Source of the DNA: Streptomyces sp. Edi2 | GTDB taxonomy: Bacteria; Actinomycetota; Actinomycetes; Streptomycetales; Streptomycetaceae | Assembly (NCBI RefSeq): GCF_040253635.1 | Contig: NZ_JBEJGX010000003.1 | Location: 1,488,001-1,552,000 of the forward strand | Direction of reading: 5' to 3' | Length of the DNA: 64,000 bases | In this document: piece by piece, positions 54,787 to 63,999 of the stretch | How the letters are laid out: the number at the start of each line of letters is the position of its first letter | Numbering within the stretch: position 1 is the stretch's first letter | Translations under genes and position numbers: made by a program | The notes under the pieces: model-generated | Seen by the model: the letters and a program-made list of their open reading frames with translations, nothing else | Told to the model about the DNA's origin: nothing | Databases searched by the model: none

Positions 54787-55947
54787 TCAATCCTTGGCCA
54801 GCCACCGCCGGGCCCGAAGGCCCACCCTCTCGTCGGTGGCCACCGACACCGCCCCGGTGGTCACCGTCTCGTAGACGGCGAGAATGTCGGCACCAACGGT
54901 GCCCCAGTCGAAGCGCCGCACATGACGGGCGCCACGTTCCCGCAGCTCCGCGAGACGCGCCGGGTCACGAAGGAGCCGCACCGCCCCAGCGGCGAGCGCA
55001 TCCGCGTCCTCGTTGGCGAACAGTTCGCCGGCCTCGCCCTGGTCCAGGACCTGGGCGAAGGCGTCGAGGTCGCTGGCCAGTACGGGCGCGCCGGCCGACA
55101 TCGCCTCGACGAGGATGATGCCGAAGGACTCGCCGCCCGTGTTGGGCGCGACATAGAGATCGACGCTGCGCAGCAGCCGGGCCTTGTCCTCGTCGCTGAC
55201 CATGCCGAGGAATTCGACCCGGGAGCGCATCTCGGCGGGCAGCGCGGCAACCGCTTCCTCCTCGTCACCGCGTCCGGCGACCAGCAGCCGGGCGTCCGGT
55301 ACCTCGGCCAGGATCGCGGGCAGCGCCTTCATCAGGACCGGCAGGCCCTTGCGCGGTTCGTCGATCCGGCCGATGAAGCCGATGGTGCGGCCCTGCCACT
55401 CGGCCTTGGCCTCGGCCGAGCCGAAGAAGCCGACGTCCACGCCGTTGGGGATGACCACCGCATCGCCGCCGAGGTGTTCGACGAGGGTGCGGCGGGCGTA
55501 TTCGCTCACTGCGATGCGGGCGCTGATCTTCTCCAGCGCGGGCTGCAGGATCGGATATGCGGCGATCATCGCCCGCGAGCGCGGGTTGGAGGTGTGGAAG
55601 GTCGCCACGATCGGGCCCTGTGCCGCCCAGCAGGCGAGCAGGCCGAGCGAGGGCGAGGCGGGTTCGTGGATGTGGATGACGTCGAAGGCGCCGTGCTGCA
55701 GCCAGCGGCGCACCCGGGCCGCGGAGAGGAAGCCGAAGTTGAGGCGGGCGACCGAGCCGTTGTACGGGACGGGGACGGCGCGGCCTGCGGAGACGACGTA
55801 CGGCGGCAGGGGGGTCTCGTCGTCCGCGGGAGCGAGGACGGAGACCTCGTGGCCGAGCCGGATCAGGTGGTCGGCCAGGTCCCGGATGTGGAACTGCACG
55901 CCGCCGGGGACGTCCCAGGCGTACGGGCAGACGATGCCGATCTTCAC
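54787..55947 (-). CDS. pimA: Phosphatidyl-myo-inositol alpha-mannosyltransferase
   Basis: GT4-type GDP-mannose transferase adding the first mannose to phosphatidylinositol at the inner membrane face. N-terminal IGIVCPYAWDVPGGVQFHIRDLA, the HIHEPASPSLGLL and TFHTSNPRS motifs, FIGRIDEPRKGL and the donor-binding ESFGIILVEAMSAG are intact. 386 residues. ATGA overlap with the preceding acyltransferase. Confidence 0.95.
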   Translation of the reverse strand: MKIGIVCPYAWDVPGGVQFHIRDLADHLIRLGHEVSVLAPADDETPLPPYVVSAGRAVPVPYNGSVARLNFGFLSAARVRRWLQHGAFDVIHIHEPASPSLGLLACWAAQGPIVATFHTSNPRSRAMIAAYPILQPALEKISARIAVSEYARRTLVEHLGGDAVVIPNGVDVGFFGSAEAKAEWQGRTIGFIGRIDEPRKGLPVLMKALPAILAEVPDARLLVAGRGDEEEAVAALPAEMRSRVEFLGMVSDEDKARLLRSVDLYVAPNTGGESFGIILVEAMSAGAPVLASDLDAFAQVLDQGEAGELFANEDADALAAGAVRLLRDPARLAELRERGARHVRRFDWGTVGADILAVYETVTTGAVSVATDERVGLRARRWLAKD

Positions 55948-56918
55948 GCGGTCTCCGTTCCGGACGCCGCGGTGCCGCCCGGGGCGCCGGACTGCTCGCG
56001 CGGCTCCAGGTCGGCGAGCCAGAGCCGCTGCAGCATGTGCCAGTCCTCGGGGTGGTCGGTGATGCCGGAGGCGAAGGCGTCGGCGAGCGCCTGGGTCATC
56101 TGGGCAGCTTTCTCGGCACGGGTACCGGTCTCCGGGGCCTCGATCTCGGGGTGGACCCGGCCGCGCATGACGGCGGTGTCGTCGAACCAGAGCGTGACGG
56201 GCAGCAGCATCGCACCGGTCTGGAGGGCGAGCACCGCGGGACCGGCCGGCATCTTCGCCGCCTCCCCGAAGAACTTGACCTCTATCCCGGAGGCGGACAG
56301 ATCGCGGTCGGCGACCAGGCAGACCAGACCGCCGGCCCGCAGCCGCCGGGCGAGCGTGCCGAAGGCGGAGCCGCCGGTGTGCGGCAGCACCTCCATGCCC
56401 AGGCCCTCGCGGTAGGCGACGAAACGGTCGTAGAGGGATTCCGGCTTGAGGCGCTGGGCGACGGTGGTGAAGGGGACACCGAGCTTGGTGGTGACCCAGG
56501 CACCGGCGAGGTCGTAGTTGCCCATGTGCGGCAGGGCGAGGATGACACCGCGGTCGCTCGCGAGCCCGTCCACCAGGTGGTGCACGTCCTCGGGCGTGAA
56601 GCCGCCCCTTATCCGGTCCTTGCTCCAGGCAGGCAGCCGGAAGGACTCCATCCAGTAGCGCATGTACGAGCGCATCCCGGCCCGGGAGAGCTCGGCGAGC
56701 CGCTGCGGGGTAGCGTCCGGGACGACCCGGGCGAGGTTCGCCTCCAGCCGCAGGACGCCCTTGCCGCGGCGCTTCCAGACGGTGTCGGCGATCCGGCGGC
56801 CGAGCCCTGTGGCCACGCCCTCGGGCAGCTTCTTGACGGTGCTCCAGCCCAGCGCGTAGAGCGCGTCCGCCAGTTTTTCGGTGTCCAGCCGCGGCCGGCG
56901 CATGCTGAGTGGACTCAT
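55944..56918 (-). CDS. Phosphatidylinositol mannoside acyltransferase (LpxL/HtrB-like)
   Basis: Transfers an acyl chain to the phosphatidylinositol mannoside. 324 residues: catalytic motif LALPHMGNYDLAG (His and downstream Asp of the HxxxxD/E type) near residue 130, then VLPHTGGSAFGTLARRLRAGGLVCLVADRD and KMPAGPAVLALQTGA. ATG at 56918 overlaps the pgsA stop; MRRPRL five codons in is an alternative. Sits between pgsA and pimA in a coupled three-gene unit. Confidence 0.93.
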   Translation of the reverse strand: MSPLSMRRPRLDTEKLADALYALGWSTVKKLPEGVATGLGRRIADTVWKRRGKGVLRLEANLARVVPDATPQRLAELSRAGMRSYMRYWMESFRLPAWSKDRIRGGFTPEDVHHLVDGLASDRGVILALPHMGNYDLAGAWVTTKLGVPFTTVAQRLKPESLYDRFVAYREGLGMEVLPHTGGSAFGTLARRLRAGGLVCLVADRDLSASGIEVKFFGEAAKMPAGPAVLALQTGAMLLPVTLWFDDTAVMRGRVHPEIEAPETGTRAEKAAQMTQALADAFASGITDHPEDWHMLQRLWLADLEPREQSGAPGGTAASGTETA

Positions 56919-57571
56919 ACGCCCGTTCCCCCTTGTGCCATGGCGTCGGCCTCGGCCGACTCCCGTCGTACCGTCACCACACGCTGGCCGAGGGTGACGG
57001 CGCTGCCGACGCCGACGATCCACAGAGCGATCGGCAGCAGCACCTCGACACCGGGCACCCCGAAGGCGTGCAGACCCGACAACCCGCAGGCGACCAGCGT
57101 GATGACCAGCCGCTCGGCGCGCTCCACCAGCCCGTTGACGTTCACCGGCAGCCCGATGGCCTCGCCACGCGCCTTGGTGTACGAGACCACCTGGCCGCTG
57201 GCGAGGCAGAAGATCGCCATCGCGCAGAGGATCAGGCTGTCGCCGCGCCCCGCGTACCAGAGCGCGAGCCCGCCGAAGATCGCCGAATCGGCGACCCGGT
57301 CGAGGGTGGAGTCGAGGAAGGCCCCCCACCGGCTGGAGCGCCCCAGCTGTCGTGCCATGTTGCCGTCGACCAGGTCGGAGAAGACGAACAGGGTGATGAC
57401 GACCGTGCCCCAGAAGAACTCCCCCAGGGGGTAGAAGACCAGAGCGCCGGCCACCACGCCCCCGGTGCCGACGAGAGTGACCGCGTCCGGGCTGACGCCG
57501 ATACGGATGAGCAGGGCGGCGAACGGCGTGAGAACACGCGTGAAGAACGCACGCGCGTACTTGTTCAGCAT
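56915..57571 (-). CDS. pgsA: Phosphatidylinositol phosphate synthase (CDP-alcohol phosphatidyltransferase)
   Basis: Joins CDP-diacylglycerol to inositol 3-phosphate. The family motif DxxDGxxAR-8-GxxxDxxxD is exact (DLVDGNMAR ... GAFLDSTLD, near residues 66-91). 218 residues and about six transmembrane helices. ATG at 57571; in-frame sequence upstream is basic and low-complexity and not family-like. First gene of the pgsA-acyltransferase-pimA unit, making the lipid precursor of the pathway. Confidence 0.95.
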   Translation of the reverse strand: MLNKYARAFFTRVLTPFAALLIRIGVSPDAVTLVGTGGVVAGALVFYPLGEFFWGTVVITLFVFSDLVDGNMARQLGRSSRWGAFLDSTLDRVADSAIFGGLALWYAGRGDSLILCAMAIFCLASGQVVSYTKARGEAIGLPVNVNGLVERAERLVITLVACGLSGLHAFGVPGVEVLLPIALWIVGVGSAVTLGQRVVTVRRESAEADAMAQGGTGV

Positions 57572-57847
57572 GGCCTTCCCGGAGGTCGATATGGGCCGCG
57601 CGGTCAAGGGGCCACCGGCTGGCCCATCGTAGCCAGGAGGTCTTGGGCCACCACGAACGCATCGCGGCGCGGAGCGCATCCCACGGCTCGGGGACGCCGC
57701 CGCGCGCCCGTGAACGCGCCCGCGGGCCCCGCCGGGCGCCGCTACGGGGCCCTTGGGAGCACAGGCGCCCCGTGCCATGTATGGACGTGGCATGGCCTCG
57801 GTGGAAAGCTCGAATCACCGCAAAGTGTCGACCTGGAGGCGAGACAC

Positions 57848-60046
57848 ATGAGCGAGAAATCGAGTACACACCCGCGAGCCGCCGGCAGGGCACCAACGGC
57901 CGGCCAGCCCACGGCCCTGCGGAATGTGGTGTTGGTCGGCCACTCCGGATCGGGAAAGACCACCCTGGTCGAAGCCCTCGCGCTGGCATCCGGCGCGGTC
58001 AACCGGGCGGGCCGGGTCGAGGACGGCGGGTGTCTGTCGGACTACGACGAGATCGAACACCGCCAGCAACGCTCCGTACAGCTCTCCCTGGTCCCGGTGG
58101 ACTGGGGCGGAGTCAAGATCAATATCTTGGACACCCCCGGATACGCCGATTTCGTCGGGGAACTCAGGGCCGGTCTGCGCGCAGCGGACGCGGCCCTTTT
58201 CGTTGTCTCGGCGGCCGACGGCGTGGCCGGGGCGACCCGGATGGTCTGGGACGAGTGCGCGGCCGTCGGCATGCCGCGCGCGCTGGTCGTCACGCACCTG
58301 GAGGCGTCCCGCTCCGACTTCGACGAGATGACCGAGCTCTGCCGGGCCTCGTTCGGCGGCGAGGACCCGGACGCCGTCGTGCCCCTCTACCTCCCGCTGT
58401 ACGGGACACCCGGCGCCGACGGCCACTCCCCTGTGCACGGCCTGATCGGCCTGCTCACCCGGAGGGTCTTCGACTACTCCTCCGGCGAGCGCACCGAGCG
58501 CGCCCCCACCGAGGACGAGCTGCCGCAGATCGAGGCGGCCCGCAACCGCCTCATCGAGGCGATCATCGCCGAGAGCGAGGACGAGTCCTTGATGGACCGC
58601 TACCTCGGTGGCGAGGAGATCGACGTCAAGACCCTGATCGGGGACCTGGAGACGGCGGTTGCCCGCGGCACCTTCCACCCCGTCCTGGCCGCGGCCCCGG
58701 CCGCCGAGGGTTCCAAACAGGGGCTGGGCACCGTGGAGCTGCTGGAGCTGATCAGCGGCGGCTTCCCGACCCCCGCGGAGCGCGAGGCACCCGCCGTGAC
58801 CCGCCCGGACGGCACCCCGCGCCCGGCGCTGAGCTGCGACCCCGACGGCCCGCTCGCGGCGGAGGTGGTCAAGACCTCCTCCGACCCGTATGTCGGCCGG
58901 ATCTCCCTCGTACGCGTCTTCTCCGGCACTCTGCGCCCGGACGAGATGGTGCATGTCTCCGGCCACGGGCTGGAGGACCGGGGGCACGAGGACCACGACG
59001 TCGACGAACGGGTCGGGGCGCTGTCCACCCCGTTCGGCAAGCAGCAGCGCCCGCTGCCCCAGGCCATCGCCGGCGATCTGGCCTGTGTGGCGAAGCTGAC
59101 CCGCGCCGAGACCGGCGACACCCTGTCCGGCAAGGACGACCCGCTGCTGATGGCGCCCTGGACGATGCCCGACCCGCTGCTGCCGGTCGCCATCCAGGCG
59201 CACAGCAAGGCCGACGAGGACAAGCTGTCGCAGGGCCTGGCCCGCCTGGTCGCGGAGGACCCGACGATGCGCCTGGAGCACAATCAGGCCACCCATCAGG
59301 TGGTCCTGTGGTGCCTGGGCGAGGCACATGTCGATGTCGCGCTGGAGCGGCTGCGGGCCCGCTACGGCGTCCAGGTGGACACCGTGCCGCACAAGGTGTC
59401 GCTGCGGGAGACCTTCGGCGCCCCCGCCGCGGGCCGTGGACGCCATGTGAAACAGTCCGGCGGGCACGGCCAGTTCGCGATCTGCGAGATCGAGATCGAA
59501 CCGCTGCCGGGCGGCTCCGGCATCGAGTTCGTCGACAAGGTCGTGGGCGGCGCGGTACCCCGGCAGTTCATCCCCTCCGTGGAGAAGGGCGTACGCGCCC
59601 AGGCCGAACGCGGGGTCGCCGCCGGACATCCGCTCGTCGACATCCGCGTCACGCTGCTCGACGGCAAGGCGCACTCGGTCGACTCCTCGGACGCCGCGTT
59701 CCAGACGGCGGGCGCGCTGGCGCTGCGCGAGGCGGCCGGTGAGGTCCGGGTCGATCTCCTCGAACCGGTGTCCGAGGTGAGCGTGATGGTTCCGGACGAT
59801 TTCGTCGGCCAGGTGATGAGCGATCTGTCGGGGCGCCGGGGCCGGGTCGTGGGCACGGAGCAGTCAGGGGCAGGGCGCACGGTGGTGCGCGCCGAGGTGC
59901 CCGAGATCGAGATCGACCGGTACGCCGTCGATCTGCGCTCCCTCTCGCACGGCACCGGGCGGTTCTCCCGCGCTCACCTGCGGCATGAGCCGATGCCGCC
60001 GCAGCTCGCCGACAAGTGGCGGGAACAAGCCGAGAACGGCGCATAG
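57848..60046 (+). CDS. Elongation factor G-like GTPase (FusA2 type)
   Basis: 732 residues with EF-G domain order. P-loop GHSGSGKTT at 31-39, G3 DTPGYADF at 95-102, then domains II-V (RISLVRVFSGTLRPDEMV, and the C-terminal VMVPDDFVGQVMSDLSGRRGRV). The guanine-specificity motif NKxD reads THLE (149-152), as in a group of actinobacterial second EF-Gs with uncertain role. ATG at 57848 with GGAGGCGA. Divergent from pgsA over 276 bp. Confidence 0.93.
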   Translation: MSEKSSTHPRAAGRAPTAGQPTALRNVVLVGHSGSGKTTLVEALALASGAVNRAGRVEDGGCLSDYDEIEHRQQRSVQLSLVPVDWGGVKINILDTPGYADFVGELRAGLRAADAALFVVSAADGVAGATRMVWDECAAVGMPRALVVTHLEASRSDFDEMTELCRASFGGEDPDAVVPLYLPLYGTPGADGHSPVHGLIGLLTRRVFDYSSGERTERAPTEDELPQIEAARNRLIEAIIAESEDESLMDRYLGGEEIDVKTLIGDLETAVARGTFHPVLAAAPAAEGSKQGLGTVELLELISGGFPTPAEREAPAVTRPDGTPRPALSCDPDGPLAAEVVKTSSDPYVGRISLVRVFSGTLRPDEMVHVSGHGLEDRGHEDHDVDERVGALSTPFGKQQRPLPQAIAGDLACVAKLTRAETGDTLSGKDDPLLMAPWTMPDPLLPVAIQAHSKADEDKLSQGLARLVAEDPTMRLEHNQATHQVVLWCLGEAHVDVALERLRARYGVQVDTVPHKVSLRETFGAPAAGRGRHVKQSGGHGQFAICEIEIEPLPGGSGIEFVDKVVGGAVPRQFIPSVEKGVRAQAERGVAAGHPLVDIRVTLLDGKAHSVDSSDAAFQTAGALALREAAGEVRVDLLEPVSEVSVMVPDDFVGQVMSDLSGRRGRVVGTEQSGAGRTVVRAEVPEIEIDRYAVDLRSLSHGTGRFSRAHLRHEPMPPQLADKWREQAENGA

Positions 60047-60121
60047 TTAACGGCGGATCAGCCGTTGGAGCGGTCGCTGTCCGGCTCAACTCCCCTGGGC
60101 CGGCCGGCGGCTGTACGCTGA

Positions 60122-60158
60122 GTTCCTGCCGTTGCCTCAGGGGGCCGGCGGCAGGAAC
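60122..60158. other. Hairpin after the EF-G-like gene
   Basis: Perfect 10-bp stem GTTCCTGCCG / CGGCAGGAAC with a 17-base loop, in the 209-bp gap 60047-60255. It may terminate the EF-G-like gene or lie in the leader of the next gene. Confidence 0.45.
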
Positions 60159-60255
60159 CGAGGTCACGGGCTCGAACACAGGCTCTCAGCAGGTGTGCCG
60201 TCGGCGGAAGTCGGGAAGAGCCGCATCATCGGATGTGTGGGGTGTGGGGGCGGTA

Positions 60256-61911
60256 GTGGCAGACGGCTTTGACTTCAGTCCCGGGGCACAGGTCCCGCTC
60301 TCGGGGAGCGCCGGGCAGACGGCGGCGACCCAGGCACTGGCCTCGGCCGCCTATCGGGACAGTCCGCTGGCCGATATCTCCAAGGCGGACTCCGACTCCG
60401 GCAAGTCCGCGATCAAGAAAGCCAAGCTGTCGCTGTTCGCGCCCAATCTCGGCGAGGCGTTCTCGCGTGCCGTGCAGGTGCGGATGCTCGGCGGCGGCCG
60501 CGCCGCGCTCATCCAGTCCTTCGGGACCGAGCCGCAGACCATCGTCGAGCACTGCCTGTCCGCCACCCGCGTCCGCAAGCAGCGGGACGCCAAGCTGACG
60601 GTGCTGATGGTGCTGTTCGGGGTGCTGTTCCTGCCCGGGGTGCTGGTGTGGCTGGGCGTTTTCCAGCTGCGGAAGATGCTCTCCAAGGACGGTGCGGGCA
60701 AGGGGCTTTCGCTGCTCGGCGGGCTGCTGCTGACGGTGCTGGCCGGCGTCGGCCTGTTCTTCATGATCAAGCTGCCGTTCACCGGCTTCTGGCCGCTGTA
60801 CGCCCGCGCCATGGTCGTCGCCCCGGTGATCGGCTGGTGGCTGGCCAAGCAGATCTGTGAGAAGACCGCGGTGGCCATGCGGGACTCCTGGAAGGGGCTG
60901 CTGGAGGGCGGCGGCGTGGCCGCGAAGATCCCCGAGGCGGTGCCGCAGGACCCGAACCAGATCGCCGCCGAAACCCTCCGGCAGAACCTTGCCAAGATCT
61001 CCGCCGAGCAGACCAGCAACGTCGTCTTCTACGCCGGCCCCAAGGGGATACTCGGCATGGGAACGCGCTGGGGCAGCTGGCAGCTCGCCGAGGAGCTGAC
61101 GCCGGCGCCGGGGACCGCCGAGATCCACCCGTTCCGCAGCTGGGACGTGATCCGGGCGATCCACGACAAGCTGCGGCTGCTGGAGCGCAGTCCGCTGCAC
61201 ACCGGCGGCTTCCCCACACCGTCCGTACGCCACTGGATCGTCTCACCGGTCGGAGAGAAGGCCGCCGCCGTCACCCGCCCCGAGGGCACCCATGTGGAGG
61301 CGTACCAGATCCGCGGGCACGAGATAGAGCGGATCTGCAACGAGCAGCAGTTCGGCAGCGGCAACCGCCACTACCTCGGCGTCCAGTTCGTGCTGTGGGA
61401 CGGCCAGTTGGTGATCACCCTGATGATCACCGTCACGGTGCTGCACGAGACCCTGCGCATCGAGGTGACCGGTCACGCCCTCGGCCCGGTCAACGGCCTG
61501 TTCACGACGAAGCCGGAGCCCAAGACCAAGGAAGTCGCCAAGGTCGTCAAGTTCTGGGAGACCAGGACCCAGCACCTCCCGCTCATCGAGCCGCAGGAGG
61601 TGGTCCGGCTCGCCGCGCGCGCCCCGCTGACCTGGTTCCCGCCGGTCCTGGACTTCCTCGGTGGCAAGCTGACCCTCCCCGAGCCGTTCGGCCTGCGGCA
61701 CGTCTGGGCGGACAAGCCCTGGCGCCACCGCTTCATGGCCGATGACGCGCTGCGCGCCGCCACCCCGGTGCTGCGCACCGTCCACGCCGCCGCGATGAGC
61801 GTCCTCAAGGAGAACGGCGTGGACACCGAGCGCTTCACCAACCGTTCCCTGGTGCTCAGCGGCATGATCCAGGGAGTGGAGCCGCAGAAGGCGGACGAGT
61901 ACAACGCGTAG
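60256..61911 (+). CDS. Conserved membrane protein of unknown function
   Basis: 551 residues from GTG 60256, with GTG codons at 60244 and 60235 as alternatives. Three transmembrane helices at about 114-137, 150-172 and 181-199 follow a 110-residue N-terminal region; the remaining 350 residues are soluble and contain repeated beta structure (NRHYLGVQFVLWDGQLVITLMITVTVLHETLRIEV). I do not recognise a family. It follows the EF-G-like gene on the same strand and converges on the beta-propeller gene. Confidence 0.85.
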   Translation: MADGFDFSPGAQVPLSGSAGQTAATQALASAAYRDSPLADISKADSDSGKSAIKKAKLSLFAPNLGEAFSRAVQVRMLGGGRAALIQSFGTEPQTIVEHCLSATRVRKQRDAKLTVLMVLFGVLFLPGVLVWLGVFQLRKMLSKDGAGKGLSLLGGLLLTVLAGVGLFFMIKLPFTGFWPLYARAMVVAPVIGWWLAKQICEKTAVAMRDSWKGLLEGGGVAAKIPEAVPQDPNQIAAETLRQNLAKISAEQTSNVVFYAGPKGILGMGTRWGSWQLAEELTPAPGTAEIHPFRSWDVIRAIHDKLRLLERSPLHTGGFPTPSVRHWIVSPVGEKAAAVTRPEGTHVEAYQIRGHEIERICNEQQFGSGNRHYLGVQFVLWDGQLVITLMITVTVLHETLRIEVTGHALGPVNGLFTTKPEPKTKEVAKVVKFWETRTQHLPLIEPQEVVRLAARAPLTWFPPVLDFLGGKLTLPEPFGLRHVWADKPWRHRFMADDALRAATPVLRTVHAAAMSVLKENGVDTERFTNRSLVLSGMIQGVEPQKADEYNA

Positions 61912-61933
61912 GACCTGCGAGACAGGCCCTACG

Positions 61934-61948
61934 AGAGGGTGTCCCTCT
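61934..61948. terminator. Short hairpin between convergent genes
   Basis: AGAGGG-TGT-CCCTCT, overlapping the last codon of the beta-propeller gene. Weak but the only stem in the 35-bp gap. Confidence 0.35.
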
Positions 61949-63150
61949 AGCGGAAGATGCCCGTGTGCCCGAGGGAGTACCGCCCCGGCTGCGGGTAGAC
62001 CGCCAGTCCGTGCGGGCCCTGGCCGACGCGGATCTTGGCCAGGGTTTTGCCGGTACGGGTGTCCAGCGCGTAGACCTCGGAGTGGTAGCGGCCGGACAGC
62101 CAGAGGACCTTGCCGTCGGTGGACAGGCCGCCCATGTCGGGGCTGCCGCCGCCGCGGATGTGCCACTTGCCGATGAGGGAGCCGGTCTTGAAGTCGAGCC
62201 GGGAGATGGAGCCTTCGCCGCGGTTGGAGACGTACATGTAGCGCGAGTCGCGGCTGACGTAGAGGCCGTGGGCGCCCTTGCCGGTCGGCATGAGCTTGGG
62301 CTGTGCGAAGGTGTCGCCGTTGAGGACCCAGATGCCGTCGGCCATCATGTCGGCGACGTACCAGGTCCTGCCGTCCGGGGCGATCTTCACGTCCTGCGGC
62401 ATCGCCCCCTCGAACGGCAGCTTCTCCTGGCCGATCACCTTCATCTTCTCGGTGTCGACCTTGAGCAGTTCACCGGAGAACTCGCAGGAGACGATGAAGT
62501 ACCGCCCGTCGGGCGAGAAGTCGGCGTGGTTGACGCCCCCGCAGTTGACCGGCAGCGTCTTGCGGATCTCCATGGTGTGCGGGTCGCGGAAGACCAACTG
62601 CCGGTCCATCGAGGCCATCACGATGGCGTACTTCCCGTTGGGCGTGAAGTAGAGGTTGTACGGGTCGTGGACCTTGACGGGCTTGCCCGCCTTGCCGGTG
62701 GCGGGGTCGATGGGGGTCAGGTCGTGCCCGCGGTTGTTGTTGACCCAGAGCGTCTTGAGGTCCCAGGACGGCACGACGTGCTGCGGCTGTACGCCCACCG
62801 GAATGGTCTCGATGACCTTGTAGGTCTTCGGGTCGATGACGCTGACCGTGTCGGAGCCGGTGTTGGGGACGTAGATCCGCGAGGGGAAGTCCTTGACCTG
62901 CGGCGCCAGCTTGCCCGGCCGGTCCGCCGCGTAGAGGTCGTGCTCGTCCAGCAGCGGCGGCATCCCGGGCAGGCCGGAGGTGGCGGCCTTGGCCGGCGCG
63001 CGTTCGACCGGCCGCGGGCTGTGCCCGGCCCGCCCGGTCTCGCCGCCGCCGGCAGCCCGCCACCGTCAGCGCGCAGGCGAGGGCGAGCAGCGCGGCCCGG
63101 TGACGCGCGCGCGGACGGGGACGGTCATGGGTACGGTTCCGGTCAGCCAT
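61947..63150 (-). pseudogene. YncE-like beta-propeller lipoprotein gene with a frameshift at the lipobox
   Basis: The main frame (from about 63050 to 61947) encodes a YVTN/YncE-type propeller: IYVPNTGSDTVSVIDPKTYKVIETIPVG and similar repeats throughout, with an ending HGLAVYPQPGRYSLGHTGIFR. The signal peptide sits in another frame: ATG at 63150, RHRAALLALACALTVAGC lipobox, then the frame goes wrong. One base too many within 63041-63051 (a GGC repeat) separates them; removing one base after the Cys codon gives GGGETGRAG and a continuous lipoprotein of about 400 residues. ATG 63150 shares a base with the upstream stop (TGATG), which supports it as the true start. It may be a real mutation, a sequencing error or, less likely, programmed frameshifting. 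Confidence 0.8.
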
Positions 63151-63965
63151 CAGGTCACTAGCTCCGTTGTCGTCACCGCGCGCAGACCGCGCCGGCGGAG
63201 GCCGTCGAGGATCGGGGGCAGCGCCGCCACCGTGCCGGCGTGCCCGAGGTGGAGGCTCACGATCGAGCCCGGCCCGACCGCGTCCAGGACCGTGCGCCGG
63301 ACGGCCGGTGCTCCGGGGTCGTTCGCGTCGAGGGAGTCCACGTCGTAGGAGAGGACATGCGGATAGCCGGCCTTGCGGGCCAGCCCGGTTACCAGGTCCG
63401 TGGCGCGCTGGGCCTGCGAGGGGCGGAACCAGCTGCCGATGGTCCCGGTGAGGGCGCGCAGCCGGTCGGCGCACCCGGTGATCTCGGCGTAGGCCTCGGC
63501 GGCCGGCAGGGCGCAGATGTTGCGGTGGTGGAGGGTGTGATTGCCCAGCTCATGGCCGCCGTCGAGGATCCGGCGGGCCATCGCGGGCTGCTCGTCGAGC
63601 CAGTCGCCGACGGCGAGCACCGTGACGCGGGCGCCGGCCCGCTCGGCCTCGGTGAGCAGGGCGGTGGCCCTCTTGGGGTCGCCCCTGCCGTGGAAGGTCA
63701 GCGCGACCGCACGGCCGTTCCGCGGCCCGTGCGCGATCTGCACGGGCAGGCCGGGCACCCGGGCCGGCGGCCGGGCGGTGCGGGCCCGGGCGGGTGGCGC
63801 ATGCCCCGCAGCGGAAGAGCCCGCACCGGAAGGGCTCGGCCCGCCGGACCGTACGGCGCCGGAGTCGTCGTCGCGGTGCGGGTCGCAGCCCGACACCAGT
63901 GCTCCGGCGGCCGCGGCCGAGGCTGCCGCGCGCAGCACGGAGCGGCGATCTAGGGAAGTCACCAC
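63150..63965 (-). CDS. Polysaccharide deacetylase-like lipoprotein with altered catalytic motif
   Basis: 271 residues. A Tat-like or Sec lipoprotein signal (DRRSVLRAAASAAAAGALVSGC, Cys27) precedes a Pro/Ala-rich linker and a NodB-like domain from about residue 85. Motif 2 (NHTLHH, 142-147) and motif 3 (WFRPSQAQ) are recognisable, but motif 1, normally TFDDG, reads TFHGRG (90-95), so the catalytic Asp pair is lost. Deacetylase activity is doubtful. GTG at 63965 or 63962. The stop is coupled to the propeller gene. Confidence 0.85.
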   Translation of the reverse strand: MVTSLDRRSVLRAAASAAAAGALVSGCDPHRDDDSGAVRSGGPSPSGAGSSAAGHAPPARARTARPPARVPGLPVQIAHGPRNGRAVALTFHGRGDPKRATALLTEAERAGARVTVLAVGDWLDEQPAMARRILDGGHELGNHTLHHRNICALPAAEAYAEITGCADRLRALTGTIGSWFRPSQAQRATDLVTGLARKAGYPHVLSYDVDSLDANDPGAPAVRRTVLDAVGPGSIVSLHLGHAGTVAALPPILDGLRRRGLRAVTTTELVT

Positions 63966-63968
63966 CCC

Positions 63969-63999
63969 ATTAGAGAGGCAACTAATCCGAATTAGAGAG
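63969..63999 (-). promoter_or_regulatory. AT-rich repeat upstream of the deacetylase-like gene
   Basis: ATTAGAGAG occurs at 63969 and again at 63991, 22 bases apart (two helical turns), and CTAAT-CCGA-ATTAG forms an inverted repeat at 63982-63995. This AT-rich patch is unlike the rest of the window and is a candidate operator or promoter. The region beyond is cut by the window edge. Confidence 0.45.
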
